From NCBI RefSeq assembly GCF_000471905.2, contig NW_006498192.1:2700721-2764720 (forward strand): a stretch of DNA of 64,000 nucleotides. The letters run 5' to 3'. Positions 22,255-32,696 of the stretch are shown here, piece by piece. The stretch comes from Amborella trichopoda. Taxonomy: Eukaryota > Streptophyta > Magnoliopsida > Amborellales > Amborellaceae. Every line of letters starts with the position of its first letter. The stretch's first letter is position 1. The notes under the pieces were generated by a model. The model worked only from the letters and a program-made list of their open reading frames with translations, ran no database searches and was not told the origin of the DNA. The translations under genes were made by a program, and so were the position numbers.

Positions 22255-22631
22255 CCTGAGCGAATGCACTGGCTGGTGGTTGGAGCTCTGTGCTTCTTGT
22301 GGAAGTTTTTTTCAATTATATGTTTTATATGGCAGTTTGGCCATGCAATTCTTGTTTGTATTAAAGCTATGTAAATTTTGTCGAGCCTTTGGTGCCTTGG
22401 ACATATTTGGAATGCTTTGGATTTTATATACAGTTCAGAACTTGTTGGTCCAACTGTTTAGTGGATGTGTGCGATTGGAGTTTGTTCTTCTTTCGTGGTT
22501 TGCTTTGATTCCTTCTTGTTAAAGCATTAAGCGCACTCCCACCTAAGTGGCATTCGCTACCTGTGGTTGCGGTCCCACACCCTTCTGCCTTCCAGTGAGT
22601 ACGGTTGGGGGAAGGGGATAGGGTCGTCACA
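22255..22631 (+). mobile_element. 3' end of an LTR, Del/Tekay-type element E
   Basis: The LTR ends GGGTCGTCACA at 22631, next to a Met-initiator-type primer binding site. CACCTAAGTGGCATTCGC and GGGGGAAGGGGATAGG are in its last 120 bases. The 5' border against the gag of element D is not sharp; only part of the LTR seems present. Confidence 0.6.
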
Positions 22632-22632
22632 G

Positions 22633-22650
22633 TTTATAGTATCAGAACAA
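22633..22650 (+). promoter_or_regulatory. Primer binding site of element E
   Basis: TTTATAGTATCAGAAC resembles the TTGGTATCAGAGC site that pairs with initiator methionine tRNA, as in many plant Ty3/gypsy chromoviruses. Confidence 0.65.
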
Positions 22651-22745
22651 CCAGGATAGGATTCTTAACCTAAAGAGTCTTGTAAGTGTCCATAGGGTGG
22701 TTTTTGGATAGGCTAGTAATTGAGTGTTCCTGTTTTAAGTCAAAG

Positions 22746-23451
22746 ATGACGAGGACTCGTGCCAACGATTGGAGCTCTAGTAATGGGAACACGAAGGATT
22801 TTGGAGAAATCTTTAAGACACTCGCGGTCATGACTCAAATTATGAAGGATTGTATGTCGGCCCCAGCCCTAGCTACTTCTGCTTAGACCAGGCAGATAGT
22901 GGACTGATTAAGAAGCTTAGGAGACTTGCACTCCCAGCATTCTCGAGGCATGGAGGAGTAGAAAGGGTTGAAAAATGGAAGAGGCAAGTAGAGATTATTA
23001 TTGAAGTTATGCATTGCTCTAATGAGCAAAAAATGAGGTTGGGAACCTTTATGCTGGAAGGGGACGCAAAGCATTGGTGAAGCTCAGTGAAGCAGTCCTG
23101 GGTGGTGACAGGGACTGCGGCCACCTTGGAGAACTTCTTAGTGCCGTTTGATGAGAAGTATTTCCTTGATTTTGTTCAAGAGATGAAGGAAGTTGTATTT
23201 ATTAAGTTGCAACAAGGGAGACTGTCGGTAGAATAGTATGCAGCCAAAGTTTTAGAACTCTCTCGGTATGCATCTCATATCATCAACACAGAGGCATGTA
23301 AGGCGAGCATGTTTGAGAGGGGCCTCAGGCTAGATATCCGAGGAAGAGTAATGTGAGCCAACCTTAAGGCATTCTCCTCATTGGTGGACCTAGTTATGAA
23401 GATCGAGAAGGATTGTCACCAGTTCCAATTGAGGAAGGAAGGGAAAGTAAG
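22746..23451 (+). pseudogene. Ty3/gypsy Del/Tekay-type gag, truncated
   Basis: An ATG at 22746 opens MTRTRANDWSSSNG about 100 bases after the primer binding site. In a second frame the Gag core follows: ERVEKWKRQVEIIIEVMHC (22960), KMRLGTFMLEGDAKHW (23030), NFLVPFDEKYF (23130), KLQQGRLSVEXYAAK (23205) and FERGLRLDIRG (23310). The normal W-W of the AEHWW motif is broken by TGA after KHW. Two frames and several stops show it is dead. It stops at about 23451 where giant LTR copy 4 begins, so the rest of gag and all of pol are missing. Confidence 0.8.
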
Positions 23452-24159
23452 TGTTGGAAGATATTTTTCATCATCATGTGGGCCCCGCTCAATAAAAGCC
23501 TAGCAACAGTGGAAATTCCAACAGTCTCAGAATATCCTCAAAACTAATCAAGATCTTCATAAGAACTCTCAAAAGCCTCCTACAAAGTTTCGTCGCAATC
23601 TGACATATCTAAGGAAGTGTAGATCGAGAAACAGTTCCAACACAATCAGCCTCTTGCACCCTAAAACGATAATTAGAGCTATATTTTCAGTGTCTCAATT
23701 TGCTATGGGACCATAGCCATTGGATCCGGCATGGTTGAAAACCCCCAAGGATCAAATTTCAGCCTAAACAGACATCCCAGGAAGCAGTTATAAGAAAAAG
23801 AGCGAAACAAAGGGAGTCGCACGCTATTCCCGTGTGGCCACCTTGCAACTAGGCTCCATTAAAGGGACAATCACGAACAGTGACTTACAACACTTATATC
23901 TCCCTTGTCCGAGATCGGATCACATTCAAACTTATTGAAACGTGTTTGTCTCATTGAGAAGAGCGTTTCGATATGTGGCACGCCCCGCGACGACGCCCGA
24001 GCATTGGAACGACTCCGGATCATCCACGAAAATCATGCACGTTCTAGGGAAACACAGGGATTGTTATGAAATTCCACAACTTGTTAAGAGGGGAAAATCT
24101 GTCATTTTACACCCTATTTTCTAATTTCTTTTAATTCATTTTAATCTTAATTTCCAGGA

Positions 24160-24280
24160 ATTAGGGTTACTTTTGATCATCCACCCATGTTTTGGCACAA
24201 TTCTATATATTTTGTACCATCATTGTAAGCAGAAAGGCTAGAACTCTTCACAAAATAAAGAGTTTAGTTAATAAAATTTC
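24160..24280 (+). promoter_or_regulatory. LTR copy 4 promoter and polyA signals
   Basis: GATCATCCACCCATGTTTTGG at 24175 lies 20 bases before CTATATATTTT at 24203. AATAAA occurs at about 24255 and 24273 in the presumed R region. Confidence 0.5.
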
Positions 24281-24460
24281 TCTTTCTTCTCATTGTTGAT
24301 TCACGTTGGGAGAGAGAGAGAGAGAGTAAGGAGAAGAAACTATTAGATCGGTACCCTTAGGCTCAAGGTAAATCTTCTCTCTCTTATTTTTCTTTTCTTC
24401 TTCTCTCTCTTCCTCTTCTTCTTCTTCCTCCTCTTCTCCCTCTGAGCTCCCCTGCGAGGC

Positions 24461-25330
24461 CATGCATGGCAGTGGCACTGTCGTGCATGCCTCTCCTATA
24501 GTCTCATAGGTCACGCATGACGATGGCAGTGCCATGCGCGAGCCTTCTTCTCCTTCTGTTCGCTCACCTTTGTCCCCTAACGAGGTTTGCAAACAGCACT
24601 GCTCATCGCCGTCCACAGACGTATCCTCAATGCCTCAGTGAAGAGCGCAAATGGCGAAACTCATTGCCGCCTGCAGGGGTCTCCCCCTATTGCGTGCCTA
24701 TCACAGACGGCTATGTCTATCGCAGACGGTGATGCCTATTGCAGACAATGATGCCTATCGCAGACGGCGATGCCTATCGCCACCGGTGAGAGGTCTTGAC
24801 AACACCTATCGTCGTTTGCGAGCTTCCTTTGCGTGCGTGGTGCCTATCGTCATCCGCGAGCCTCCTTCATGTGCTCGGTGCCCATAGCCATCCACGAGCC
24901 TCCTTTGTGCGTTCGATGCCTATCGCCGCCAGTGAGAGGTCTCGGTAATACCTATTGCCGTCCATGAGCTTCCTTTGCGTGAGTGGTGCCTATCATCGTC
25001 CACTAGCCTCCTTTGCATGCTCGGTACCGATAGCCATTCGTGAGCCTCCTTAGTGAGTTCGGTGCTCATCGTCGTCCCTCATGCGTCCCACCCCTATCGT
25101 CTTGCGCCTCATGAGAACTATCGTCGAACGCTTCACAAATGGCTATCTTCGTGTGCTCTACGAGAAGTTATCACCGCCCATGCAAAGGCACACTGCATTC
25201 TTGTGTTGCCGACGGCGATGCCTAGCCTCGTTTGTAGTTGCCTTTTCCCACTCAATCCATGAGCAGCAGTGTCTAGCGTCGTCCAAGGGTTGTGACACTG
25301 CTACTCCACAGTCGTGGGTGGCAACACTTA
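24461..25330 (+). repeat. Copy 4 minisatellite: GCCTATCGCCGTCC-type units
   Basis: It opens with an inverted repeat of 14 paired positions, including two G-T pairs, around one base (CATGCATGGCAGTG at 24461, CACTGTCGTGCATG at 24476). Some 12 to 15 units then follow, of the type GGTGCCTATCGCCGTCCGCG plus AGCCTCCTTTGCGTG. GACGGCGATGCCTATCGCC (24764) is partly self-complementary. It occupies the place of the hairpin arrays in copies 2, 3 and 5. Confidence 0.7.
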
Positions 25331-25556
25331 GTGTCGACGGGACCCTGTCCCTTCGTCGTCTCGTGCCTTTTCTCTATTCTCTCCTCTTCTCACCTGATCG
25401 AGGGTTGATCTATCCTGGCACCGTCATATCAGCCTCAGTTTCGAGTAGTAGTATCGTCGTGCTAGTTCTGAGTACCATGCCCATCTTGCTACCACTCTGA
25501 TTCGGTCACTGTTCGGTTATCAAGCTAGTCTCATCCCATCATCAAGTTTCCTATGC

Positions 25557-25995
25557 GTCGAAGACAAGGAAAACTTGGCATGAGAAACTTCCTGAGGCCT
25601 TGTGGGCCTATCGTGCAACCACCCGGAGTGCCACGGGCTCTACTCTTTATTCTTTAGTTTATGGGAGTGAAGCAGTACTACCTCTCTTCACGTCATCGTA
25701 CATCATGATATGACAGAAGATGAGCAAGTTAGGTTGTGTTACCAAGAATTAAACGCACTTGATGAGAAGAGACTTGAAGCTCAGTAGAACCTCGAACTCC
25801 ATCGGGGGATGATGAAAAGGGCCATTGACAAGTCAGTCAAAGTCCGTACATTCACTCGTGGTGACTTGGTTCTAACAGTGAACGGCCTATCCTTATGCAT
25901 GGGCGACGCAAGGGGAAGTTCGAGGCAAAGTGGAAATGACCTTTCATAATGAACGCAATGCCTCCCATCAATCGACGCTACTTGGAAAGGTAATA
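25557..25995 (+). pseudogene. Ty3/gypsy (Tat-type) integrase C-terminus
   Basis: One frame gives [19 protein letters not shown] then [15 protein letters not shown] (25580-25690). The adjoining frame gives ALDEKRLEAQ-NLELHRGMM (25750-25815) and VRTFTRGDLVL (25848-25880), the usual end of integrase before the GKF-WDGPF segment. GKFEAKW appears at about 25914 in a shifted frame. Stops (TGA at 25710, TAG at 25786) and shifts show it is dead. The catalytic core is absent because giant LTR copy 4 abuts at 25545. It is the best clue that this 3' part belongs to an autonomous Tat-type element whose 3' LTR is copy 5. Confidence 0.8.
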
Positions 25996-25999
25996 ACCA

Positions 26000-26525
26000 C
26001 AATTTATGATCTCGGAGGCACGACCTTAAGCATGCCCCTCGTCATATGCTGCCACATGCATACCACTGTGCGCATTGTCCCTGTGTTGACTTATGTACAC
26101 TACTGTGCACACTTTCCACTGTTGAGTGCAGCCCTTTTGCCTCTGTACCCACGCCTTTTGCATGTGCTTCAAGGCATGCCTTCCCTAGCTGGCCCGTTCG
26201 TGTGCGCATCGGACAAGTTCGACCCTCATCACCCTTCCATCCCCTAGAGTCACATTCATGCTCCCCATCACATGAGTTTACTCGTTTCAATCACCAAGGA
26301 ATCACATTCACCCCCTAAAATCGCCAGTGAGTCCATTTCTACCTACCATCCGTCACTTGGCCATCCTCACCATCTGAACCCACTACTCATAAATGGTCTC
26401 AGCCATTCCATCCCCAGTAAGTCAGACCACCATACACAAACTCATTCCCCACAGTCTCATCCACTCATCCCCCAGTGGGTCCATCCCTTATTGAGCTACC
26501 AACATACATGGCGACTCATATACGG
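26000..26525. other. 3' noncoding region of the Tat-type element
   Basis: No gene was recognised. C-rich sequence carries scattered CCCCAGTGAGTCC-like units (26319, 26424, 26470), which also occur after the next array (26860, 26905). Confidence 0.5.
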
Positions 26526-26815
26526 TCTAGTTGCATGACCTTAAACTGTAACGCCCATCTTGGCCGCATGACGTTAAACTTCTTTGCACAATGGTCTAGT
26601 TGCATGACCTTAAACTGTAGTGCCCATCCTGACCGCATGACATTAAACTGCTTTACACAACGGTCCAGTTGCATGACCCTAAACTGTAGCGCACGTCCTA
26701 GCCGCATGATGTTAGTATGTTTTGCACAACGATCCAGTTGCATGACCCTAAACTGTAGCGCATGTTCTGATCCCATGATGTTAAACTACTTCGCCTAGGT
26801 CCCGGTGGCATGACC
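26526..26815. repeat. 69-bp tandem repeat, four units
   Basis: Each unit contains two related halves: GCATGACCTTAAACTGTA and GCATGACGTTAAACTRCTT. The period of 69 is divisible by three, so the minus strand stays open and repeats a 23-residue peptide (MQLDRC... ALQFRV); I take this as chance. The last unit closes with GGTCCCGGTGGCATGACC. Confidence 0.9.
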
Positions 26816-27109
26816 TTAAACACGCCTCCGTACATGTGTACACCATCTCCACTACCTCCCTAGTGATTCCATCTCCATTTCCCTTCATAAACTTGACACA
26901 TTCCCCAGTGAGTCGGGTCGATGCTCATGAAACCCCGGTGAGCCATTCCATCATCCATACTCACCAACAGCTAGTGGGCCACCCCTTATCCATCTTCCAT
27001 GCAAACACCATCAGTCATGCATAGACAGTCTTGTGCCATCTCCCCCAAGCTAGTCAAGCCACCACCATACTCACCCTATGACATCCACAGACTGTCATCA
27101 ATCTCCATC

Positions 27110-27240
27110 ATGGTCAAAGTTATATGACCTTAAATTGTAGCGTACATTCTGACCGCATGATGTTAAACTGCGTTGCACAATGGTCAAGGCTATATGACCT
27201 TAAATCGTAGCCCAGGTCTCGAAGGCATGACTTTAAACTC
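27110..27240. repeat. Second, shorter copy of the 69-bp repeat
   Basis: TATATGACCTTAAATTGTAG and GCATGATGTTAAACTGCG (27121-27175), then TATATGACCTTAAATCGTAG and GGTCTCGAAGGCATGAC. These are separated from the first array by about 290 bases with no gene. Confidence 0.8.
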
Positions 27241-27560
27241 GCCCCCACAAAAAAAAATGGGCATGGTGTAAACCCGAAAGGGGAACGCCATGAGTAAAAA
27301 TAACAGATGAGCATGGTCATGAAACCATGAGTAAGAGTGTTCTGTAAAATAAAAATCGGGCACAGGGAAAACCTACAAAGGGCACAATGAGAAAAAATGG
27401 AAAAAGGGCAGACATGGTTGTCAGGTCATGAGCAAAAGAACCTAATAAAAAGAAGTTCGTAAAAACCATTTTTATGGCACTACTTCTCCCAGTCCAAGTG
27501 AAAACCCGAAAGGGAACTCGAACCAATAAGCAGGTTGATGCAACGTTCACCTCAACAGGA
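27241..27560. repeat. Noncoding block with CCCGAAAGGG motifs
   Basis: AAACCCGAAAGGGGAAC at 27271 and GAAAACCCGAAAGGGAACTC at 27500. The same block lies inverted at 15840-16160. CCC-GAAA-GGG would make a stem of three pairs with a GNRA-type loop in RNA. Confidence 0.65.
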
Positions 27561-28300
27561 GGCTTCAACTAGCATCTCAAAGAAAAAATTCTCGATAGCA
27601 GTTTATCGAGACCCAAATACAAGAGCTTCAAGAAGAATCTGATAGTCACAAAAGGACCCAGGAGTTAAAAGAATCACCAAGATGGCAGGTCAGGGTCCCA
27701 TGCTAAAGGACCCCATTCCCAAGAAGTCAAACCAAAACAAGAAAGCCATTCTAACAAGCCAAAGACACTCTCGAAGGCAAGAAACTGTCAAACCATGCCA
27801 ACACCTGCCTACAGCAACTAGGTTAGAGCCCTTTCAAGGCCACCTCACCAACATTCCTCCCTAGCCGGACCAGACATTCGGGATCGGCCAACAAAAATCC
27901 CCTGACTGGACTCGGCAAGATGGGGCCTACAGAGGTACCCTGCTTGCAAAAGCAAACCCGGTGTAGCAACAAATAATGGCCACCAAGGGCTCCTTAGCTG
28001 CCTATCCAATGCTTCTGATGTGGATGATGGGCATTCCACGAGATGTACCCCACCGATAGCAAAACAAAAGTCCCTAACGTAGATGATGGGCATTCCATGA
28101 GATGTCCCCTACAAGAAGACACAAAACCCTGACTAATTGGGAAGAAAGCCCTTAACCAAGGCACCCGATTGCCAGACAAGCCTGGATTCTGACCAACTGG
28201 GTCTACAAGCCCTTATGCAAGGCCCCCAGCTTTTGAAACCCAAGAAGAGCTCCTGACATGGATGATGGCCATTCCATGAGATGCCCCCCACCAGTAGCAA
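27560..28300. repeat. Region with GATGGGCATTCCATGAGATG repeats and partial LTR-start duplicates
   Basis: GATGATGGGCATTCCAYGAGATGT occurs at about 28022, 28083 and (as GATGATGGCCATTCC) 28261. TGGGTCTACAAGCCCTTATGC at 28198 duplicates the start of LTR copy 5 (28594). GGGAAGAAAGCCCTTAACC at 28139 resembles the start region of copy 6. No gene was seen. Confidence 0.6.
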
Positions 28301-28302
28301 TA

Positions 28303-28558
28303 CGTCCATTAAGGGTGAGGACTCTAAAAGCATCTTGTACTTCTAATAAGGGCGAGGACCTTAAAAGCATCATATACATCCAACAAGGGTGAGGACTTTA
28401 AAAGCATCTTGTACGTCCAACAAAGGTGAGGACTTTAAAAGCATCATGTACGTCCAACAAAGGTGAGGACTTTAAAAGCATCTTGTACGTCCAACAAAGG
28501 TGAGGACTCTAAAAGCATCGTGTATGTCTAATAAGGATGAGGACTTTAAACACATCCC
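28303..28558. repeat. 37-bp tandem repeat, about seven units
   Basis: The unit is of the form CGTCCAACAAAGGTGAGGAC then TTTAAAAGCATCTTGTA, head to tail with no spacers. The outer units have diverged. The array lies just upstream of LTR copy 5. Confidence 0.92.
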
Positions 28559-29914
28559 TTGATGTCTCTTCTCCCCTCAAAAGTCTCCACATCTGGGTCT
28601 ACAAGCCCTTAAACAAGGCCCCGAGCGGTCTGAGCACCTTGGTTACCCATCCAGGAAATAGCTTCGCATGAGTATCCCTTTGACGTTCACGTGATCTGGT
28701 GGCCAGGAAAAAAACTAAAGTCGAAGGATGATTTTGATTCCGAATGTTGACCTTCTCACTTCTTTCGAAGCACAACATTCGACGAGGCAAGCTGTTTGAA
28801 GGTATTTTTAGACACTCGTATTCCCAATGTGAATAAGGAGAGAACAGTTCGTGACCTAAGTCTACAAGTACTAGAACACTTATAGACTATGGGAGCAATA
28901 GGACAATAAGCCCTGATCCAAACGAGAAAATTTTGATAGTATCAAAATGGCCCAAGAAAGTTCAAGATCGTGCCTAAGAGTCTCCTAAGAACACCTGCAA
29001 AGTTTTGTCGCATTCTGATGAGTTTAAGGCAGTGCAGATGTCAAAATAGTTTTGATAAATTCTGCCTCTATCATGCTGAAAACATACCCTGAACTACAGC
29101 ACCATTATTTGAGTGTCAAATGATCTCCAGATCATCACCATTGGACTGAGCCCAAATTTTTGGAGCATGTTCGTCTCGTCGACTCGGTCGATTTGATATA
29201 CGGTACGCATAATGACATGGCCCGAGCCGAGAGAAATCGAAGAGAGAAGTTCACCAAAAAGTTTCAAAAGTAAGAAATTTTCAAAAGCATGTTCCCTCGA
29301 TCAAATGCTTGCTTCACGGCGCTCACACGTCAGATCGACACAAAATTAGACCCGTTACACCCACAAGATCGAGACCTTCCTCCGGATCGAACCTCGTATG
29401 TGATGGACGGTCAGATTCGTTAGAAATTAGGGATGAACAGTGGCGAATTTTGGCCACTAGGATCCAAATTTCGACTAATGTTTCCCAATTTGGAAAACGG
29501 TGGTCTAAGCACCAAATCAAGTCATTCTTCTTGGAAAATGATCATGACAACAAGCTCATCATACTAGAACGAAGAAAAAAATACTGAGAAATGGGCCAGA
29601 CCCTAAATTTAAGGTCGCACATTTTTTCATGTTTTTTCCATGTCATGATCGTGGCCCGAAAGATCCATCCATGGCTCGAAATGGGCATCAAAATGACTGT
29701 CTTCCTGAGCCTATCAAGAAAAGAACAATATTTTTACCGGGTGAAGACTGGAAGGACCTCAAACGAACCCTAGAAGATCGCAAAGGTTGTATGGCCATGA
29801 CATGGGACTTAGTTGAAATTTTAAGATTTGTGGGTTAGGGGCAAAATATTCATTTTGCCCTTAATTTCTTTTTTTTTTAATTCATTTAATTCCTATTTTT
29901 CTACAATTAGGTTA

Positions 29915-30020
29915 GAATTTGATCATTCACCATTGTTTGGATTAATTTTCTATATAAGCACGTGATGTGCTCATGTAAAGGGCACTCTTCATCATTTAAA
30001 AATTAACCTTTTTGCTTGAG
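29915..30020 (+). promoter_or_regulatory. LTR copy 5 promoter
   Basis: GATCATTCACCATTGTTTGG at 29918 precedes TATATAAGCACGTG at 29951, nearly identical to copy 1 (TATATAAGCACGTA at 1541). Confidence 0.55.
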
Positions 30021-30084
30021 TCTTTGGGTCACAGTTTAGAGAGAGAGAGGAGAGAGAAGATCTTGATGGGTACCCTTGGGCGTT

Positions 30085-30660
30085 AAAGGTAACCTTCTCT
30101 GTCCTCTCCTCTCCTCTTCTCTTTCTCTCTTCTCTTCTCTCTCCTCTCTCTCTCTTCTCTCTCTTTCTTCTCTCTCTCTCTCTTCTCTCTCTCTCTCTTC
30201 TTCTTCTCTTCTTCCTCTCTTCTTTCTCTCTCTTCTTTCTTTCTCTTCTTCTTCTCTTCTTTCTCTCTCTTCTTTCTCTTTCTTCTTTTCTTTTTTGTTT
30301 TCTCTCTCTTTCTTTCTTTCTCTCCTTCCTCTCTATTATTTCTCTCTCTTCTTTCTTTATTCTTTTTCTCTTTGTTTCTTTCCTTCATCTCTCTTCTTCT
30401 TTCCTTTCTCTTTCTTCTTCTTTTCTTTCTCTTTGCTTCTTTCCTCTTTCTCTTCTTCTTTCCTCTTTCCCTCCTTTCTTTCTCTCTCTGCTCCTTTCCT
30501 TTCTCTTTACTTCTTTCCTTTCTCTCTCTGCTTCTTTCTTTTCTCTCTTCTCTTTTCCACTTTCTCTTTCTTCTTTCTCTCTCTTTCTTTCATTCTCTTC
30601 TTCATCTCTCTTCTTCCTCTCTCTTCTTCCTCTCTCTTCTTTCTCTCTCTTCCCTCTCTC
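30085..30660 (+). repeat. Polypyrimidine tract of LTR copy 5
   Basis: About 575 bases of almost pure C and T, in the same place as the tracts of the other copies. The open frames in it are low-complexity artefacts. Confidence 0.95.
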
Positions 30661-30664
30661 TATC

Positions 30665-31240
30665 TAGCACGGTTGGGGTATACCACCATGCTCATCTTTC
30701 ATTCTCTTCCCTCTCTCTATCTGGCATGGCAGGGTACGTTGTCGTACGCATCTTTCTCTTTCTTCCCTCTCTCTTTTTGACACAGTAGGGAAAGCCACCA
30801 TGCGTGCCTTCTCTCTCTTCCCTCTCTTTGTCTGGCACAGTAGGGTACGCTATCATTCGCATCTTTCTCTCTTCCCTCTCTCTGTCTGGCACGGCGAGGT
30901 ACTCCACCATGTGCGTCTTTCTCACTCTTCCCTCTCTATATCTAGCATAGTGGGATACGCCATCGTGTGTGTATTTCTCTCTCTTCCCTCTCTCTATTTG
31001 GCATGACGGGGTATGCTGACGTGCACATGTTTCTCTCTCTTTCCTCTCTCTATTCGACACGACAGGGTATGCCACCGTGTGCATGCTTCTCTCTCATCTC
31101 TATCTCTGTCTGACACGACAAGGTATATCATCATGCACGTCTTTCTCTCTCTTCCCTCTCTCTGTTTGGTACGGTGGGGTACGCCGCCCTGCGTGTTTTC
31201 TCTCTTCTCTATCTTCGTTGGCACAACGAAGTATATCGTT
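30665..31240 (+). repeat. Copy 5 minisatellite: GGCACGGYGGGGTAYGCCACCGTG-type units
   Basis: About ten units of roughly 55 bases alternate a CTCTCTCTTCCCTCTCTCT-like spacer with a core such as GACACGACAGGGTATGCC followed by ACCGTGTGC. Inverted pairing within the core is present but weaker than in copies 2 and 3 (CACGGTGGGG against GCCGCCCTG, for example). Confidence 0.75.
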
Positions 31241-31319
31241 GTGTGTTTTTTCTTTCTCCTCTTTCTCTCTCTTCTCCTTCTCTTTTTTCTCTCTTTTGCT
31301 TGCTTGATTGGAGGGCAGA

Positions 31320-31710
31320 CTGAGCCTTGTGCCGCCATGCCAGCCTGGCCACCGAGTAGTCTAGCGGCCATGCCGGTCTAGTCATCGTGCCCGTCTAGCT
31401 GTCGCGCCAGACTAACCACCGTGCGGGTCTCACCGTTGTGCCAATCTTGCTGCCATGCCATTCAAGTCACCGTGCCGGTCTACTCACCGTGCTTATCTAG
31501 TTGTCGTGCCAGACTAGCCATCATGTAGGTCTCACCGCTGTGTCAGTCTCGTTGTCGTGCCAGGCTTTGTTACCGCGCTAGACTAACCGTCGTGCAGGTC
31601 TTTCCACTGAGTAGTCTAGCCGCCGTGCCAATCTCATCACCTGCCTGTCCAGCAACCGTGTCAAACCAGCCATTGTGTCAACATTGCTGCCTAGCTAGTC
31701 TAGCTGTCAT
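31320..31710 (+). repeat. 17-bp degenerate tandem repeat
   Basis: From about 31370 to 31600 the sequence can be cut into 17-base units of consensus AGCCRYCGTGCCRGTCT, for example AGTCATCGTGCCCGTCT, AGCTGTCGCGCCAGACT and AGTCACCGTGCCGGTCT, with one unit of 18. The same unit is recognisable in copies 1-4. Confidence 0.85.
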
Positions 31711-31799
31711 GCCATACTTTTTCTCTCTCTTTCTCTTCTCTTCTCTTCCCTACTCACTTCTCTTCTCTTCTCTCATTCTTTTCGTCTCTTCTCCTTTTT

Positions 31800-32130
31800 A
31801 AAAGGTTTAGTGAGAGCCAAGCTAACCTTCACCCTCACTCATTCCTTTTTTCTCTCTTTAAAGCAAATACTTTTCTTTCTTCATATCTGAATGATCTAGG
31901 TGAAAAACAAACCACCCTTCGTTTCTCTTTTCTCCATCTTTGACGGATTTGGTGAAAGTCAAATCAGCCATCGTCTCTCTTTTCTCTCTCTATCCTTTTC
32001 CTATCTCTCTGAAGAGCTGGGTGAAAGCCAAACGAGCCTTCATCTCTCTTTTCTCTCTCTGTCTTTTTCTTCTTTCTCTGAAGGATCTAGGTGAAAGTCA
32101 AACCGGTTTTTGTCTCTTTCTCTCTCTATC
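31800..32130 (+). repeat. GGTGAAAG repeat ladder of LTR copy 5
   Basis: Five to six units of about 60 bases with cores such as GGTGAAAGCCAAACGAGCCTT, separated by pyrimidine spacers. Homologous to 12015-12445. Confidence 0.8.
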
Positions 32131-32696
32131 TCGTTCTCTTTCTTTTTCTTCTCTCTAAAGTTCTCTTCTCTCTAATGCATTTTCTTCATCCTACCTTTTT
32201 TTCCTTTCTCTTTACTATAAAATATGCACTAAGAGTCCTTCGTCAAGGAGACGTCGTAAGGCTGTCGAATTGACACAGACTCCATTACGTTATTTTTTTA
32301 TTTTTCTTTGAGTACACACGCACTTGTGCGCTCACCCTATGCCATGGTGGGGTCTTCTAACCGACTTGTCTACAATCTAATGTGTGTGTGTGGTGGCATG
32401 AAAGAAGAATAAGTCAAGGGAGACGATTTCGAATCGGCTACAGGTCAGGGGGCATTCCATATGATCTAAGAGGGCACCCACGTGAGCAGCCAGAGTGTGG
32501 CACGGGCCCACGCAAGCTAAGTCTTGCCTCGCGACCCAAATTCCTCTCTCACCGGTTGGTATTCCTACACACGTCTCCTTTACACAGTTCTTAAGAGCGC
32601 GATCTTAGGTCTCGGGTCCATCTCGAACCCGGAACCATGCTACTAGGTCATTCTGACCCAGAGGGTGAGATCGAGGCACCTACCTACCAGATTCCT

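Larger units (their letters stand above)
23452..25545 (+). mobile_element. Giant LTR copy 4 (3' truncated)
   Basis: It starts TGTTGGAAGATATTTTTCATC directly after the gag of element E. The U3 blocks match copies 2 and 3 (CAATCTGACAT, CGCACGCTATTCCCGTGTGG). The TATA box is at 24204, AATAAA at about 24255 and 24273, and a GA run at 24310. The pyrimidine tract is only about 70 bases and is followed by a GC-richer repeat. It ends inside the 17-bp repeat module and passes directly into integrase sequence at about 25545-25557. Confidence 0.65.
28594..32689 (+). mobile_element. Giant LTR copy 5 (most complete, about 4.1 kb)
   Basis: It starts TGGGTCTACAAGCCC and ends GAGGCACCTACCTACCA. Order: U3 (28594-29940), TATA at 29951, GA run at 30041, GGTACCCTTGGGCG at 30070, pyrimidine tract 30085-30660, minisatellite 30665-31240, 17-bp repeats 31320-31710, GGTGAAAG ladder 31800-32130, terminal block 32290-32689. 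It follows an integrase end and a 3' noncoding region, so it is most simply the 3' LTR of that element. The next bases (32697 on) belong to another element, the probable target. Confidence 0.75.

Noticed and set aside
26516-26776. Minus-strand 86-codon protein with a 23-residue repeat
   Set aside because: It is the translation of a 69-bp noncoding tandem repeat whose period is divisible by three. The same repeat in the second array is not open.
28303-28558. CRISPR-like array of 37-bp repeats
   Set aside because: The repeats are directly adjacent with no unique spacers, and the context is a plant retrotransposon. It is a plain tandem repeat.
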